Positions 1 to 12,145 of a stretch of DNA of 52,932 nt are shown here, one piece after another. Within the stretch, counting starts at the first letter, position 1. Each line of letters begins with the position of its first letter. Origin of the DNA: Zychaea mexicana (taxonomy: Eukaryota; Mucoromycota; Mucoromycetes; Mucorales; Lichtheimiaceae); assembly GCF_025766255.1 (NCBI RefSeq), contig NW_026516867.1:1-52932 (forward strand). The letters are read 5' to 3'. The position numbers and the translations under genes are program-made. The notes under the pieces are model-generated. The model ran no database searches, was not told the origin of the DNA, and saw nothing but the letters and a program-made list of their open reading frames with translations.

Positions 1-2419
1 GACGAGGACGGGAGCGAAACCGAGCCCCAACCTTCCTGCTGCTGTTGTTGTTGCTGCTGCTGACCTGCCAAGTTGAGCGTGACGCTCAAGGACACTTGTC
101 CGCTGGCGATGCGGTCCCAATGCTGTACAATATCTCCTATACGACTCATGTTTGGTGCAAGCTGCGCAAGTGCTTCCAGAGTGGGTATGGCGTTAGAGAA
201 AGATTGTACGATGCGATTGGTGTCTTGTTGCTGAGCAGCGATTTGTTGTTGTATTTGTTGTTGCAAGATGGCAAGTCTATTTTCAATGATCGGCACGGCA
301 CGTTGAAGTAACAGATCAGTGGGCTCTTCGTTGTTTTCAAGTGCATGATTCAAGTTACTATTTTAAAAGGATAATTAGTATATAAACGAAAGACTGTAGT
401 CCACCAGCACATACCGTTCAAATTCAAGATACAAAGGATCACGGAACAAAGAATCTTGCCACAAATGATGACCTGGACAGCGCTTTTTCATCAAAACCGA
501 ATCTTGCAAAAATACAACACGCAACTGCACAAGAAGACGCAAAAAACGAATCAGCCGCGCACGAGTCCTCCACTTGTTTGGCATCCAGCAACGCCCGCCA
601 CCGATCGACTTCAGGAAAAACCTTCTTGCAAAGCTCAAGGGGTGGTGTAACAGCAGCACGAGGTAAGTAGAATTGGCCAGCCTCTCTAGTGAATCCTGCC
701 ATGGTCCGCAAGATATCACGAGGCAAATTGGTTAGATAACTGGTCGATAAAGCAGAATTATTCCAACGACCTAATCGCCGGATAGACTCTTCGCTCGTTC
801 CAGATATCTCTGCCATGCGTGCTGACGAACCCCTCATAGCGTGAGTGACCGCTTTACTGTGAATGCCGACTGACTTGAATGCTTCTAAAATACACTCGCG
901 ATGACGATCATACGTAATGGACTGCGTGTTGCGATCTCTGCCTCTGATGAGCTTGATGTCGAACCAATCTCGATTGCTTTGGAAACAAGGGAATGCCTCA
1001 CCAGCAACGTGCCACCGATGAAAGAGATAAAAGGAAAGCATCATCAAAGGACAGATAACAACATTGGCGTTACGCATCGCAGCAGCAAACTCCACACGGC
1101 CCTCTTGGTTTGTTTTTCCTTGCTTAAGCACCATCACCAACGCATGACATTCAGTGACACCCTCGCGCTCAAGAAGTAACGTTTGTAGATCGGCAAGTTC
1201 CATCATACGAACGCTTTCGCCCCGTAGAAGTCCATAGTGTTGCAGAAGAAAAGCAGTGCAGTTTCGCAGTCCTTGTTGCTTGTTGGTGGCCAGAAAATGA
1301 TCTACAATACGCTCCATCTCAGCTGATGTCGAATAACCATCTGCTGTCGTACGCATGCCTCTGTCTTCGTAGTTTTGTCGACTAAGCTCGTTTTCCACAC
1401 GTTTCAAATGATCAACCAGTGCATGAACAAGCGGGCCACGCGGATGCGGACGATTGAAGCAAGGATCTGTTTCGGCTTGTTCAAAATGGAGATCGACAAT
1501 GGAAGTAATGTATTGTTTAACGGTAGCAAGCTTGACTTTGGGGGCGGGGGCATCAGGCGCAACAGGTTGCTCAACGGTATAACCCGGAGCATCGCGTACA
1601 GGTAGAGCAGCAGATGATGACGACGACGATGATGGCAAGATGGTGGTGACGGGCGAGAGAACAGCAGCAGACGACGATGATGGCAAGATGGTGGTGACGG
1701 GCGAGAGAACAGCAGCAGACGAGGATGATGGCATGACGGCGGTGGCGGGCGAGAGAACAGCAGCAGACGAGGATGATGGCATGACGGCGGTGGCGGGCGA
1801 GAGAACAGCAGCAGACGAGGATGATGGCATGATGGCGGTGGCGGGCGAGAGAACAACAGCAGCAGGCGAGGATGATGGCATGGTGGTGGTGGTGGTACGC
1901 ATGGCAGGAGCGGGTGACGAGGCGGGCGACAGCACAGAATTCTCTGGCTCTTTTCTCTTTCTTCCAGGTTTACGCTTCTCTCTGAAGACGACCTAAAAAG
2001 AACACAATTGTAAGACATGCGTACATATATAGATTGCGAACAGATATGTGGCTAACCTCTTCCACAAGAAAAAGATGAAGCTTTCTGTCGTCGATCAACT
2101 GGTTAGTGTGATCATTTGGACAGCGTCTTCGGCACCACTCGAGAAATTCTTCCTGCCTGGGAGAATACGATCTAACTGTATTCTGCGGACGGCTTCCTCG
2201 TGCTTGTTCGTATGTAGCTCGAGCAGCAGATTCAGCAGCTGCTTGATACTCCATTTGCGAGCTCATGAAAGAAGTATACTGTGGTAGAGGGGGAGGGACA
2301 GGGAGAGAAAGAGGACGTGGTGAGGCACCATTACTCGCCACCACACGGCCCGGGCGATTAGCCAAACGGGCGGTGCTTCTCCTAGCGGGAGTAACAGTGC
2401 TACCACGACCTCTGCTCAT
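1..2419 (-). CDS. Crypton-type tyrosine recombinase gene (3' end cut by window edge, one frameshift)
   Basis: Three exons on the minus strand: 2419-2057, 1992-415 and 357 to beyond 1. Introns 1993-2056 and 358-414 have GT-AG ends and keep frame. Exon 1 codes the N-terminal core-binding segment. Exon 2 codes the catalytic domain, with Arg in LLRGES, a Lys in LKQGKT, the His-x-x-Arg of HAMRGSS, GRW, and the nucleophile Tyr in STSYL. After a Ser/Ala/Pro linker lies the recombinase, then an FLRLL..FLQDSVL helix. Exon 3 codes a Leu/Gln-rich coiled coil (LLQRAVPIIENRL, then a poly-Gln run). The catalytic frame and the FLRLL frame differ by one base, so there is a frameshift around 530-590 (mutation or sequencing error). 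Cryptons are DNA transposons using tyrosine recombinases through a circular intermediate and lack terminal repeats, so element ends cannot be placed. In relatives a GCR1-like DNA-binding domain may follow; it would lie off-window. Confidence 0.82.
1608..1900 (-). repeat. 48-bp coding minisatellite in Crypton linker
   Basis: About five tandem copies of a 48-bp unit on the minus strand code a 16-residue repeat of the form P-S-S-S-S-A-A-V-L-S-P-A-T-A-V-M. The first and last units diverge. The unit length is a multiple of three, so copy-number change preserves the reading frame. The opposite strand is open as well, producing long spurious reading frames. It separates the core-binding domain from the catalytic domain and is probably a flexible linker. 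Confidence 0.85.
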
Positions 2420-3501
2420 GTTGTTAAGATAGTGAACGATTTAATGAGGAATGGAAATGAGATGAAGGAAACGGAATCTGACAGATGTGCCTGACAAAAG
2501 AAAAGTGGCGAAGCTTCGAAAATTCTTTTTTTTTCCTGGATATCAAGATTGCGTCCCCGCCATGCTGTGGACCTGAGTCCGGACCCGCACTAAACGCAAA
2601 ATGATATTGCCAAAATATCAAGAAGTGTGCACTTGCTTTTTCTCCCAGTAATTTTTCTTTTGTGCATTCTTCCTATAAATTGACCCCGCCGATGTCATCC
2701 ACCCCTCATTAAGTGTGCATCTGAAGATATCAAACCAGGGACAGCATCTTTAGTAATGATATCAGACTGGGTCGTCTTTTACTGTTTCTCCTATGCATAA
2801 GCATTATCTGTAATGCCATTACATCCGTTCCTATTAAGGCAGAAATACTCATAGCTTATCAAATGCTGATTATATGATAACTTCAAATATTGTTGATCTA
2901 TTTCGCTCTGTATATCAGTGGTATAGTTGTATAAAATAAATTATACCAATCAATCGAAGTCGTCTTTGGTGATGCGCATGTGATAGCATACATCTGGTTA
3001 GGGAGGATCCGTAAAAGCATTCATCTATGCTTTAGATCCGGAAGTAGCTCGTTCTTCCGTCAATTAGTGCTAAGCTCTGTCATGCTGAGCAGAGAAAGGA
3101 CGAAAAGACCGCAACCCAGCAAGCACCGATAGCAGCGATCTGACGTTTTAGGAAACTGTCATCTTAATTTTCATGATTGTCTTCATAGCGACATTTCCCG
3201 AAGGATGATATCTGCCTTTGCGAACTGGGTCGTGATTGCCACCAAGATTTGAAATCACATGGATATCCGTGAACGATGTAGTTTTTGATAGAAGTAAAAA
3301 AAGAGCAAGACATTAAAGATATAAAAGGGGCGAAAAAAAAAGTTGTTTGAAGACATACAATTCTATTTATTATTGTTCCAGATAACGGTAGGCATTCCCA
3401 ATATTCCTCACATATAGCTAGTTCTCTATTTCATACCGATAATCACATACCTGTTTATTCACTAATTACATACCTTGGAATAGCTACTCTAACCTTCCAC
3501 C
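2420..3501. other. Intergenic stretch, no gene recognised
   Basis: About 1.1 kb between the divergently arranged Crypton gene and the hAT gene. No long reading frame with recognisable content. A TATA-like TATAAAAG lies near 3320, about 180 bp before the hAT start codon, and could serve it. Short GATCCG-type words near 3005-3040 resemble the subterminal words seen at the right side of the hAT element, so the left end of the hAT may lie here; I could not find a convincing matching terminal repeat. Confidence 0.4.
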
Positions 3502-5895
3502 ATGAATCCGTCTTCTTTTTCCATCCCTGGGAAACGAAACTCCTCTGCTCTCGATAATGACTGGTCTGATGAAGTAAGTTGACCCTTTATTCTATAAGAA
3601 TATCAGTATATCCTCACTTACCTGATCCAACACATTTATTTGACTTTAAATAGGATTCGTCAATGCCTGACTGTATGGGTAGCTCGCCTTCCACAGCCCG
3701 CCAGTTTTCTGCGATGTCCACCAACCATGACAATGAGGCGATTGACAACACCAGTGACGGCGAAACCGGTTCATTGACCTCCGTGCAACACCAGCCGAAA
3801 GGAAAAGGGGTTAAAGCACACAAGAGCTGGCTGTACAAATGGTTCGAGGGCGTAAACGACGCCCAGAATACCACCTACTACTACTGCCGCTATCCCATGG
3901 GAGATAAGTTTTGCAATAAAAAGTACAAGGATCCACAAGGAACAACCACCGGCCTTATAAAACATTTGTTGAAGCACGGTATCACTAAGGACACGCCCGT
4001 CGATGCACCACCAAAAGATAATACACTCCACTCTTACTTGGGAGGCAGCACCACGCCGCGTTTCCAACAGTTTGATCCAGAGGTCTTCCGCAGGGTGCTG
4101 TGTTTGTTCATTGTGTCTGCTGCATTGCCATTCATGATTGTCAAAAATCCCTACTTCCAGCGATTGTTGAACCTCGTGCAATCAGCCCCAAGTCTCACCC
4201 ACGTCAAACTTCCAAGCGACAGTACTGCCTCCCGTGATTTGCTTACCATGTACTAGGTTCAGCGAAGCCATATTGATGTCATCCTGCAAGCTCAGCCGTG
4301 CCTCTCATACACTGTCGATGCTTGGACAAGTGAATGGAAGGTTCCGTTTCTTGGTATCACTGCCCACTGGATCGATGACGACTGGAACCAACAATCCATT
4401 GCCTTAGGTCTCCAGCTTCTCTCCGGCCCTCACACTGGTGCCAACATGGCGGGGGCGTTCCTGAAAGTTTTGAACGATTGGAACCTCGTGTCTAAGCCGT
4501 TCTTTCTGACTACCGACAATGCATCCAATATGACGACAATGGCCACAGAGATTGAACTTGCTGTTGGACGCGATGTCTTTGATGCCGAAGAGAATCGTAT
4601 CCCCTGCATCACGCATATAATCAATTTGGCGGTGCAAGCGATCCTCCACAAAGGTTTAGAAGCGGAAGCGTACGACAATGCAGAGCACGCCTTGGACAGT
4701 GACAACCAAGAAATAACTACAACCATCAACGCAGGTAAATAAGCAAAAAAAAGCAATATCCACCCATCAACATGTGTATAGTAATAAAACTTAATTTACC
4801 TTAGGCAAAACGTTGCATAAGCTTCGCAAAGAATTTGTTGCCATCAGAGCGTCTCCACAAAGACTGGATCATTATCATAGCTCGTTCAAGGTCGTTGCCC
4901 ACCAACATCCAACTACCGACGATAACGACGAAGCCGTAGATCAGGACGAGATTGAAGATCGCCGTGAGCTGGTATTGGACGTTCGCACTCATTGGAATTC
5001 CACATATGCCATGCTCCAAAGAGCTCTTACAGTCAAGCGTGCATACAATACGACGTGCCGGAATCTCGAGGCCCTTCAAGGATACTTCTTGACAGATGAC
5101 GAATGGACATGTCTGGAGAAGGTGGCTGAGTTACTCCATGAGTTCGCCCGAATGACCCCATTGCTGTCTGGCGCTAGCTACACAACTATGAATCTGGTCA
5201 TTCTTGCTTACAACCGTTTGCTTGAAAAGCTCGAACTATACATAGATAAATGGGAGGATGTAGGTTATAACTCTATATATGCGTATTTCTATCGAACACT
5301 ATTTATCACATACTTACACGACTACTTCCTCATATGTTAGGCGTGGCCTGAGCTAGTGCACGCAACACAATGCGGTTGGGAAAAGCTCAAAGGGTACTAC
5401 TGCAAGGCTCAAGGCCACTCTTTTGCCGTTGCTACTGCCATGGACCCTCGATTAAAATACGAATGGTGGGAAGACGAGAACTGGGGAGAGTATCGCGAGG
5501 AGGCTATTGAGATGGTGCAGAAAACGTGGCAAACATATAAGCCATCAAGAACGCAAGAACCATCCCCATTAAACCCAGATGCGTTGATCAAGAAGAGGAG
5601 ATCGAACACGGACCAGCTGGAAAGATATGTTTCTATGGATACAGTAATCGACGAGTCCGACGGTGAGCATACTTCGATCGTTTTGGAGTTCTGGCGGAGG
5701 GACGTGAACAGTGGCCAAGAGTTGAGGCAAATGGCACGCCGATACTTAGCGATTCCAGCCTCATCAACAGGATCTGAACAGCTTTTCTCCCGTGCCAAGT
5801 AATACATTCCAAGTGAACGGAATCGGCTTGGGTATAGCAAACTGGAAGCAAGTGTGCTGCTCGACTCGTGGTCCAAGTATTTTGGTGAAGATTAA
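3502..5895 (+). pseudogene. hAT-superfamily transposase (Ac-like), four exons, two in-frame stops
   Basis: Exons 3502-3573, 3654-4734, 4805-5259 and 5341-5895 join in frame to about 720 codons, normal hAT length. Order of domains: Ser-rich N terminus; BED-type zinc finger with Cys at YYYCRYP and FCNKK and His at LIKHLLKH; RNase-H-like core with first Asp in YTVDAWTS and second in LTTDNASNM; long helical insertion; and the hAT C-terminal dimerisation segment (RYLAIPASS..SEQLFSRAK..IPSERNRL..ASVLLDSW). Two nonsense codons interrupt it: TAG at 4254-4256 and TAA at 5800-5802, each with clearly homologous coding sequence continuing beyond. Introns are 70-81 nt with GT-AG ends. The copy is presumably inactive, though only two point changes separate it from an open frame, so it is fairly young. 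Confidence 0.85.
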
Positions 5896-6399
5896 GAAGG
5901 AGTTGCTGTTCGCCGTTTCCACGTTGTGTTAGAGAAAACAAACAGCGGTTCTGCAATTCTTCGCACTCACCCTCCCTTTTTTACTTCCCTTTCCCTTGAC
6001 CCACGGTCACCTACAAAAAAAATTCCACTTCCCTTTCCCTCCCTTTTTTTCATTATTTCAAAGCCATTGCCTCATTGATCGTTCGACTTCTTTATTACTT
6101 TCTTCCAGTAGCTATGCCCTGGTTGCTTTTTCTTCTTCCCTATCCTCTTCTTTTTTTCTGATGTTCACTACTGCTAAACTTAATAAATGCCACCTTGTAC
6201 CATCTAAAGCTTACTTTTCAGTAATTTGTATTCAAAACTTAACTCCATACTAGGATTTCGGATTTGATCCAGATTTATACGAAACGCATTCGGATCCCAT
6301 ATTTACAATCTGGATCCATTCTGGATTGCAAAAGAGCTGATCTGTTTTATATGAAACGGATTCGGAATCGCTCGATCCGTTTCGAATCCGTTAATGACG
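5896..6399. other. hAT 3' flank with GGATC/GGATTCG subterminal words and probable right end
   Basis: No gene. From 6245 to 6395 the sequence is packed with variants of GGATCC, CGGATT and GATCCG in both orientations, as is typical of the subterminal transposase-binding zones of hAT elements. Read on the minus strand it begins TAGGGGTCGTC at about 6402-6412, a plausible hAT terminus. The DIRS-like remnant starts right next to it, suggesting the hAT landed inside that remnant. The opposite terminus and the 8-bp duplication were not found. Confidence 0.5.
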
Positions 6400-6980
6400 A
6401 CCCCTAGAGGGGTTGATGGCACGAAGGGCCAGATGATTACGAGCTTGATTGGTGGAGCAACTGGCATACATGAGTAAGGTACGGACATCACATAAGATAA
6501 GATAGAAATGGGCAAGCTGATCCTGAGGGAGTGTTTGAAGTAATTTATTGGCCAAGACGTCGAAAGGGTGAAAGATAGCCGAAATTTGATACTGAAGAGA
6601 GCGGAGCGTAGTATCTTCACGTGTTTAAGCGCAGTTGAAGCGTTGTGCGGCTGCAGGAATAGTAGCTGGTGCTGTGTAACGCACACCAGACATTGCTGGA
6701 TATGCATCGATAATGGCATGTTTCTGATTGTCGGAGAGCTGATAGCTAAAGAGATCCTTGGAGAGCTCAGGGAGGAGTTGTGAAAAATCCTTACTTAGAG
6801 ACCATTCATAATGAGGTCGAGTTGGAAGAGAATTGGGATGGATGTTGATGAAAAAACCGACTGAGCTGAAGATGCGGTTAGGGTTGTCAAAATGTCTTGT
6901 TGTTGTTGAAGTTGAGCCTACAAAGAGGCAATAACCTGCTCAGGCGATTGTTGGTTGTCAGAAAGTTCTGAAAGATTCAT
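6400..6980 (-). pseudogene. Decayed DIRS-like retrotransposon gag fragment
   Basis: Reading on the minus strand from an ATG at 6980, the frames code a Gln-rich start (MNLSELSDNQQSPEQV) and then, after an in-frame TAG and a frameshift near 6800, a segment with LSDNQKHAIIDAYP, YTAPATIPAAAQRF, LRSLQYQISAIFHPFDVLANKLL, CDVRTLLMYAS and NQARNHLALRAINPS. This pattern resembles the gag-like protein of fungal DIRS elements as I remember it. A further TAG sits before the THEDTTLRSLQYQ segment. No reverse transcriptase or tyrosine recombinase is nearby. The fragment stops abruptly at the hAT right end, consistent with insertion. Family call is moderate. Confidence 0.5.
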
Positions 6981-7669
6981 GATCGAAAGGAAATCCAGGA
7001 TTCGACGGAGATGTCCAGGAGCAAAAAAGAAGATCAAAGTATAGACATATTCATACTATCATTCTTATATGTTTTTCTTTTATATTCCACTATAAAATAA
7101 ACTGAAAAGGAAGATCACAGCATATATACTTCTATGTCGGAATCGACAGTCTCTTAGGATTGGCAGGAGATTTATCGACCGTCAATCATTCCTTTTTGGG
7201 TATTGAGATATATTGCATATGGACCGGGTGCTATGAGCAGTTGCCCTTATAATGATCTTTATGATACATTTCGCTATCATTTTACATAGACAGGATATCA
7301 TACATAAGAAAAGGATTTATCATAAAGCATATTTAATGTTTTATGGTTGTACACAACCGATTTTATTAAAATAAAATGACTATATGTAATAATTCACAGC
7401 ATAAGCTAGAAGGGAAGGAGAGGATGAAAATATATACAGAAGAAACATAGGCTATCAGATCGTAAAATAGAGCGGCGGCTGGATAATTTGATGGAAAAAT
7501 GCTACTAGTAGATAAAAGGTAGAATAGGAAAAAAAGAGATGAGTTAACAGTTATGATTAATCTGTGAGCAATTGTAACAAGATGTCAGTTCAAGTAACTA
7601 GAGCTTGATAACATCTAACCTGAAATAGTAAAAACACGAACGTTCCACAATGAACAAGAGGTCAGAATA
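6981..7669. other. AT-rich intergenic, nothing recognised
   Basis: Between the DIRS-like remnant and the left end of the pogo element. AT-rich, many short poly-A/T runs, no reading frame with recognisable content and no structured RNA seen. Confidence 0.5.
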
Positions 7670-10119
7670 CAGTGAACCCCCGCTTTTTGCAACAGCGGGA
7701 ATACCGTCAAAAAAGTTGCAAAATCTGAGGATCTGCAAAATGTGAATATGTTACACAAGTGGGATCGATAAGCTGGCAAAGTGGAATTAGTATACACCAA
7801 TTAAAAGAGTGCGGTCCATCATTATAGCTCAGTGATAATATCTACATATAGCCTAGCTTCTTTTTGCAATCATTACTTCTTCTCTTCTATTCAACTTCTT
7901 TTTCATCATGGGCAAAGCCAAATATGAGAAGCTCACTGACGAGCAAAATGACATCATCTACAACTATTACATCCAAAAGGAGAAAGCTAAAGTCAAGATC
8001 AGTTTCAAGGATCTAGTTGCTTGGGCTAAAATTGAGTTGAGCCTCGAAAATATGCCTCATGTGACGACGATTACAAGAATGATCCAGGGTCGAAAGCAAG
8101 ACGAACAAAATGGCATCGATCGTCACAGGAAAAAGAAAGACCGAGCAAAGTTTCCAGTATGTGTTCCTATTTGCTTCCAGGTGTATTTTACGACAGAAAT
8201 AGTAATAAAACAAACTATAATAGCAACTTGAACATGCATTGTACATATGGATCGAGCAGCGCTACCATGAGCGCTCTCCAATTAACTGGAGGTTGATCAT
8301 TCGTGCCGGAAAAGAATTTGCACAGGACATGGGCATTTCTGAGGAACAATTTTGCTTTTCCAATGGATGGGAGAACAGATTCCAGCGTCGTTACCAGCTG
8401 AAGGTGCATAAGGTACACGGTGAGGCTTCATCTGCAGATGTTAGCCTAGCTGCTGCCAAACTTCCGGAAGTCCAAGCAAAATGTGCACAGTATGCTCTCA
8501 AGGACATTTACAACATGGATGAAACAGCAGTATTCTACTCAAGTGCCCCAACTACTACCATTGCTCCTGCATCCTTCAAGGGCGTTAAGTTGGATAAAAC
8601 GCGGTTGACACTTGTTTTAACGACCAATGCAGACGGCTCTGACAAATGGTATAACTATCAAGGGGCATATTGGATAATAGAATTTGAGAATCATCCTTTG
8701 ATCTAGTAGAGTGTTAACCACGATAGTTAAATGATATATTATGCAAGCAGCTAATAATATTACTTACTACAGGTTTCCATGGTTTATCGGCAAATCCCAA
8801 AATCCAGCATGCTTTAAGAAGGTACTTCATCATTATATCCAATAGGTGCATATTTGCTTACATAGTGTTTGTTTGTCTGGTAGAGAGGAAAGGATGGTTA
8901 TCCAAACATTAGCGTGATGAATTATCGAGCAAATGCCAACGCATGGATGACGCGTGAGATTTTCTATGATTATCTCAAAAAACTAGATAACTCAATGAGG
9001 CATCAAAAACGCAAGATCCTTTTGCTGCTGGATAACTTTTCTGGGCACTTTTGTGATTACGAGCCAACCAACGTTGAGCTTTTATATTTGCCACCCAACA
9101 CGACGTCGATAATGCAGCCATTGGATGCTGGTATAATCAGTAGCTTCAAGGTGCATTTCAAGTATGTACTGTACAAGAATAAGATCTCATGCATATCATG
9201 TAAGGAGAGGTGATTATTTGTATACTAAAGCAGTTAACTTCAGGAATAAGCAATATGAAAAGGCTTACGAGAAAATCAAGTACCGTTTGGAGCAAGGTCT
9301 ACCAGCAAATGATGGCAATGTTTTCCGTGTGGAAATCATTTTTGGTATGGCTTGGTGTCTTGAGGCTTGGTATAAAGACGTTAAGCCTTCTACAATCGCA
9401 AATTGCTTTAAGAAGACAAAGGTGGTAGAGGGTGCAACTAACAGCATTAGCAATGGATCCGGTTGTGAAGATGAAGTAGCCCTAGGTCAGATCAATGATC
9501 ATTTGAGCCATATATATGGGAGCCATGATCTTCAAAACTTCACTTTTGATGCCGATCCACCTGAGGAAGTAGCAGCTGTTCATCCAGTGCTAACCAATGA
9601 TGAAATTCTTAAAGCTGTGCTTGATGAAGCAGTTGTAGATGCAAATTCGATTGCTGAAGCTGCTAATGATTCTGGAGAGCCTTCTAATGATGCTCCATGT
9701 CAATCTCCAAAGTACACAAATCAGGAGAAGGCTCGGATTGTGGAAAAAGTCATCGAGATTTTGATTGATCCAGAACATCAAGAGATCAAAGATCAGCTTC
9801 GAAAAATTCGTGACGATTTTCGTAGAAAAAGTCAGTCAAAGCAATCAGCAATCACAACTTTCTTTATTTAGTTTAAAACCTCTCATATAATAGAATATAT
9901 TAGTGTATCTCTTTTGTCACTGGTTCGGGTCTCACCGTCTCCGAAGTTTGAGGCTAATAAGGCCGAAGCGGGAAATTGCAGGTCCCGATTTCCGAGTTGC
10001 AATCTGCAAAAACTGAGGAATCTGCAATTTTACTAAGTGTTGAGCGGGAATCTGCTCAAAAAAGTTGCAAAAAGCGGGGATCTGCAATAATCGGGGGTGC
10101 AAAAAGCGGGGGTTCACTG
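7670..10119 (+). mobile_element. Complete pogo/Tigger element
   Basis: 2450 bp, bounded by perfect 22-bp inverted repeats at 7670-7691 and 10098-10119 that begin CAGTGAACCCCCGCTTTTTG, with a TA dinucleotide on each side (7668-7669 and 10120-10121), the target duplication of Tc1/mariner/pogo elements. Behind the termini lie several GGAATCTGCAA/GCAAAA-type words (7705-7745, 9975-10075), likely transposase-binding sites. It contains one gene on the plus strand. Termini, target site and gene are all intact, so this copy may be autonomous and recent. Confidence 0.9.
7908..9871 (+). CDS. pogo/Tigger transposase, five exons, open
   Basis: Exons 7908-8156, 8224-8648, 8773-8821, 8884-9161 and 9244-9871 join without stop to 542 residues. 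Residues ~1-65 form a CENP-B N-terminal-like helix-turn-helix (KLTDEQNDIIYNYY..TITRMIQGRK). Residues ~85-145 form the second CENP-B-type DNA-binding domain (LYIWIEQRYHERSPINWRLI..NGWENRFQRRY). The DDE_1 catalytic core has Asp in YNMDETAVF, Asp in LLLLDNFSGH and Asp in MQPLDAGII. Thirty residues separate the last two, a DD30D arrangement as in pogo/Tigger. The tail is Asp/Glu-rich then basic (KIRDDFRRKSQSKQ). Introns of 62-124 nt all have GT-AG ends. The protein would bind the terminal repeats and cut at TA. No disruption found. Confidence 0.9.
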
Positions 10120-10121
10120 TA

Positions 10122-10684
10122 CAGAAGTAATATAGAATAACTAAGTATAGGATATATACAATAAATACTAGATAATGATATATCGTTGAATGGTAAAGCA
10201 GAAACTATAGTTTGATTACTAATGATAACAACACAAGATAATAATACTTCAAAAAGTCCTGATAAAGCGAAGGTAAAAAAGATGTTTACCTGAGTATTAA
10301 AGAGTAGAGATTCATCTGTAGTCGAGCTGATATCCTAGAAAAGAATAGAAAGAGTATATAAAAAGTAGAAAATGAGAAGGGAAGAAAGTGATATTCGTTT
10401 TACCTTTACGTGTTTATCTTACAAGAAGGAAGAAAGAGAAAGAAAAGGAGAAACGAAGAGAAGAGGGTGCGTAATATATATGGCAGATTATATTTCATAG
10501 AGAGTACCTATATAAAAGAAATGCATGGATCATCTCAACATATAAAGATTTCTCCAAACAGCCGAATACTTGCATTTACACATCCTTTTGCCTTAACGTC
10601 CGATCTAGTAAACCACAAAGAAACGTATTAGTGGCATTATGTATTTAATAACCATATAGTATACCATATTAAAGTATCATACAG
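10122..10684. other. AT-rich intergenic, nothing recognised
   Basis: Purine-rich and AT-rich sequence (GAAAGAAAAGGAGAAACGAAG-like runs near 10430) between the pogo right end and the first exon of the unidentified gene family copy. It would include that gene's promoter. No gene recognised. Confidence 0.45.
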
Positions 10685-11419
10685 ATGTCAAATACCTTAA
10701 ATCAGCACGAAGCTGCGTGAGAGGCACATAATAAAGCACGCTGGCTTGCCGTAGAGTGGGAGACCGAGGAAGTTGTGCGCCGATCCATTGAGGATCGTAT
10801 AAATATCCTTGAAGCGCAGAACCAATCGGTCGTACAGCAACTGCTGAATATTAGTAGTGCTGTAGCTCGATATATAGAAAGTCGTGAGCAATTACCAGTA
10901 GTAGCTGTTCCTACTATTCTTACTCAGGAGAGGCCTGTGGGTCATGTGCCAACAGTTTCTGTAAGAAGGATATAGAAGAATAGAATAGAAAATAATATGT
11001 TAGTTTTATCTCTTTATGATGGGAAATATTTCAATTTTAATAAGTTTAATAATTAATTTAATTTTTCTTTTTTTTTCTACTTTAATATATAATTTTAAAA
11101 ACAACAGTTTATTATAGTTTGTAATTTTTTTTAAAATGTTTTGTTTTTTTAAAATCATATAATTTTTTTTTATTTTTTGTCTTATTTTCTATATTTTTAA
11201 TTAGTATATATTATGGTGCATACTGTCTTAAACCATGAATTGTCGAAAATTGAGATTTTTTAAAGTGCCGCTGGATAATAGAATAGCCGCTACATGTGTA
11301 GGCATTGTCAGCCAATCTAATAGTAGACATTTCTTTGTATATTGATGGCAACGTGTAGATTTAATCTTCTGTTCCACTTCTTCTATGAGAGCGATATCTG
11401 CGTATCGTAAACTTTTCGA

Positions 11420-12145
11420 CTAGCTTAAGAGCTTCGCTTCCAGTTTTCATTTCAATATATGCATGAATATAGCGCCAGCAACGGTTGTAGTAACGGCGAA
11501 TTTCTGCAGGTGGTTCATCAGGTGAAGATACCTGATCCAAGTAATCCTCAAGCCTTTTTTCAAGAGCTGTAAACGAGTAATCATACTCCTTTTTCGCACT
11601 TCGTTTCCCTGCACCGCAATACCTTTCAATCGTAGCTCATAGTCGCTCATGTTTCGCTCCTTGTCCTGTTTTGAGTTCATTTCAGGTTGGATGATTGGGG
11701 TAAGTTTCAAAAATGCTTCTTCGACAGTCAGCACTGGCACAAAGTCCTCCAACACAACCTCTACTTCATCATCCTTATGAAAGAAGGAAGTGATTTCATA
11801 ATTCCCTTTCTTCTTTTCTGATGCTTTCTCTAGCTGGTAGTATTTGCTGGTTCTGCCGTGTCCCCAATATTTGCTACAGGACTTCGCATCTGCTTTATTG
11901 TCCCAAATAATAGGAAACTTTTGGCTTGTTGTGGTGGCTGTTGTCGTTGTCGTTGTGGTTTCTGTTGCTTCTTCGAACGCAGTGAGAATCTCAAAGACGT
12001 TTGATTCTTGTTCAGTCACATCAGATGAAGTCTGGTTCTCAACAATTGGCGATTCTTCTAGTCTTGCAACTTTTTGAAATCGTCCGTTTTTTGAGCTTTG
12101 AAGCTGTTCTAAGGCGCGTTTTTGTTTGTTAGAAATAGGAGCCAT
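11420..12145 (-). pseudogene. N-terminal remnant of an unidentified transposase-like protein
   Basis: Starts MAPISNKQKRALEQL at 12145, followed by an acidic and a poly-Thr segment. Then comes FPIIWDNKADAKSCSKYWGHGRTSKYYQLEKA and NYEITSFF, a pattern I associate with the N-terminal DNA-binding region of transposon proteins common in Mucoromycota and Glomeromycotina. Near 11600 the frame shifts by one base into another that reads YDYSFTALEKRLEDYLDQ, IRRYYNRCWRYIHAYIEM and GSEALKLVEKFTIRRY. The catalytic domain is absent. Function as a transposase N terminus is an inference from context and weak resemblance. Confidence 0.45.

Noticed and set aside
1640..1996. Plus-strand 118-residue frame with a repetitive acidic protein
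   Set aside because: It is the antisense of the Crypton linker minisatellite; the minus strand has the conserved recombinase and introns.
3085..3115. rRNA-like word GGACGAAAAGACC
   Set aside because: Only about a dozen bases resemble the large-subunit rRNA motif; the surrounding sequence does not continue the match.
7815..7860. tRNA-like A-box (TATAGCTCAGTGATAA)
   Set aside because: No acceptor-stem pairing, no TTC loop (B-box) at proper distance; it lies in the pogo 5' leader.
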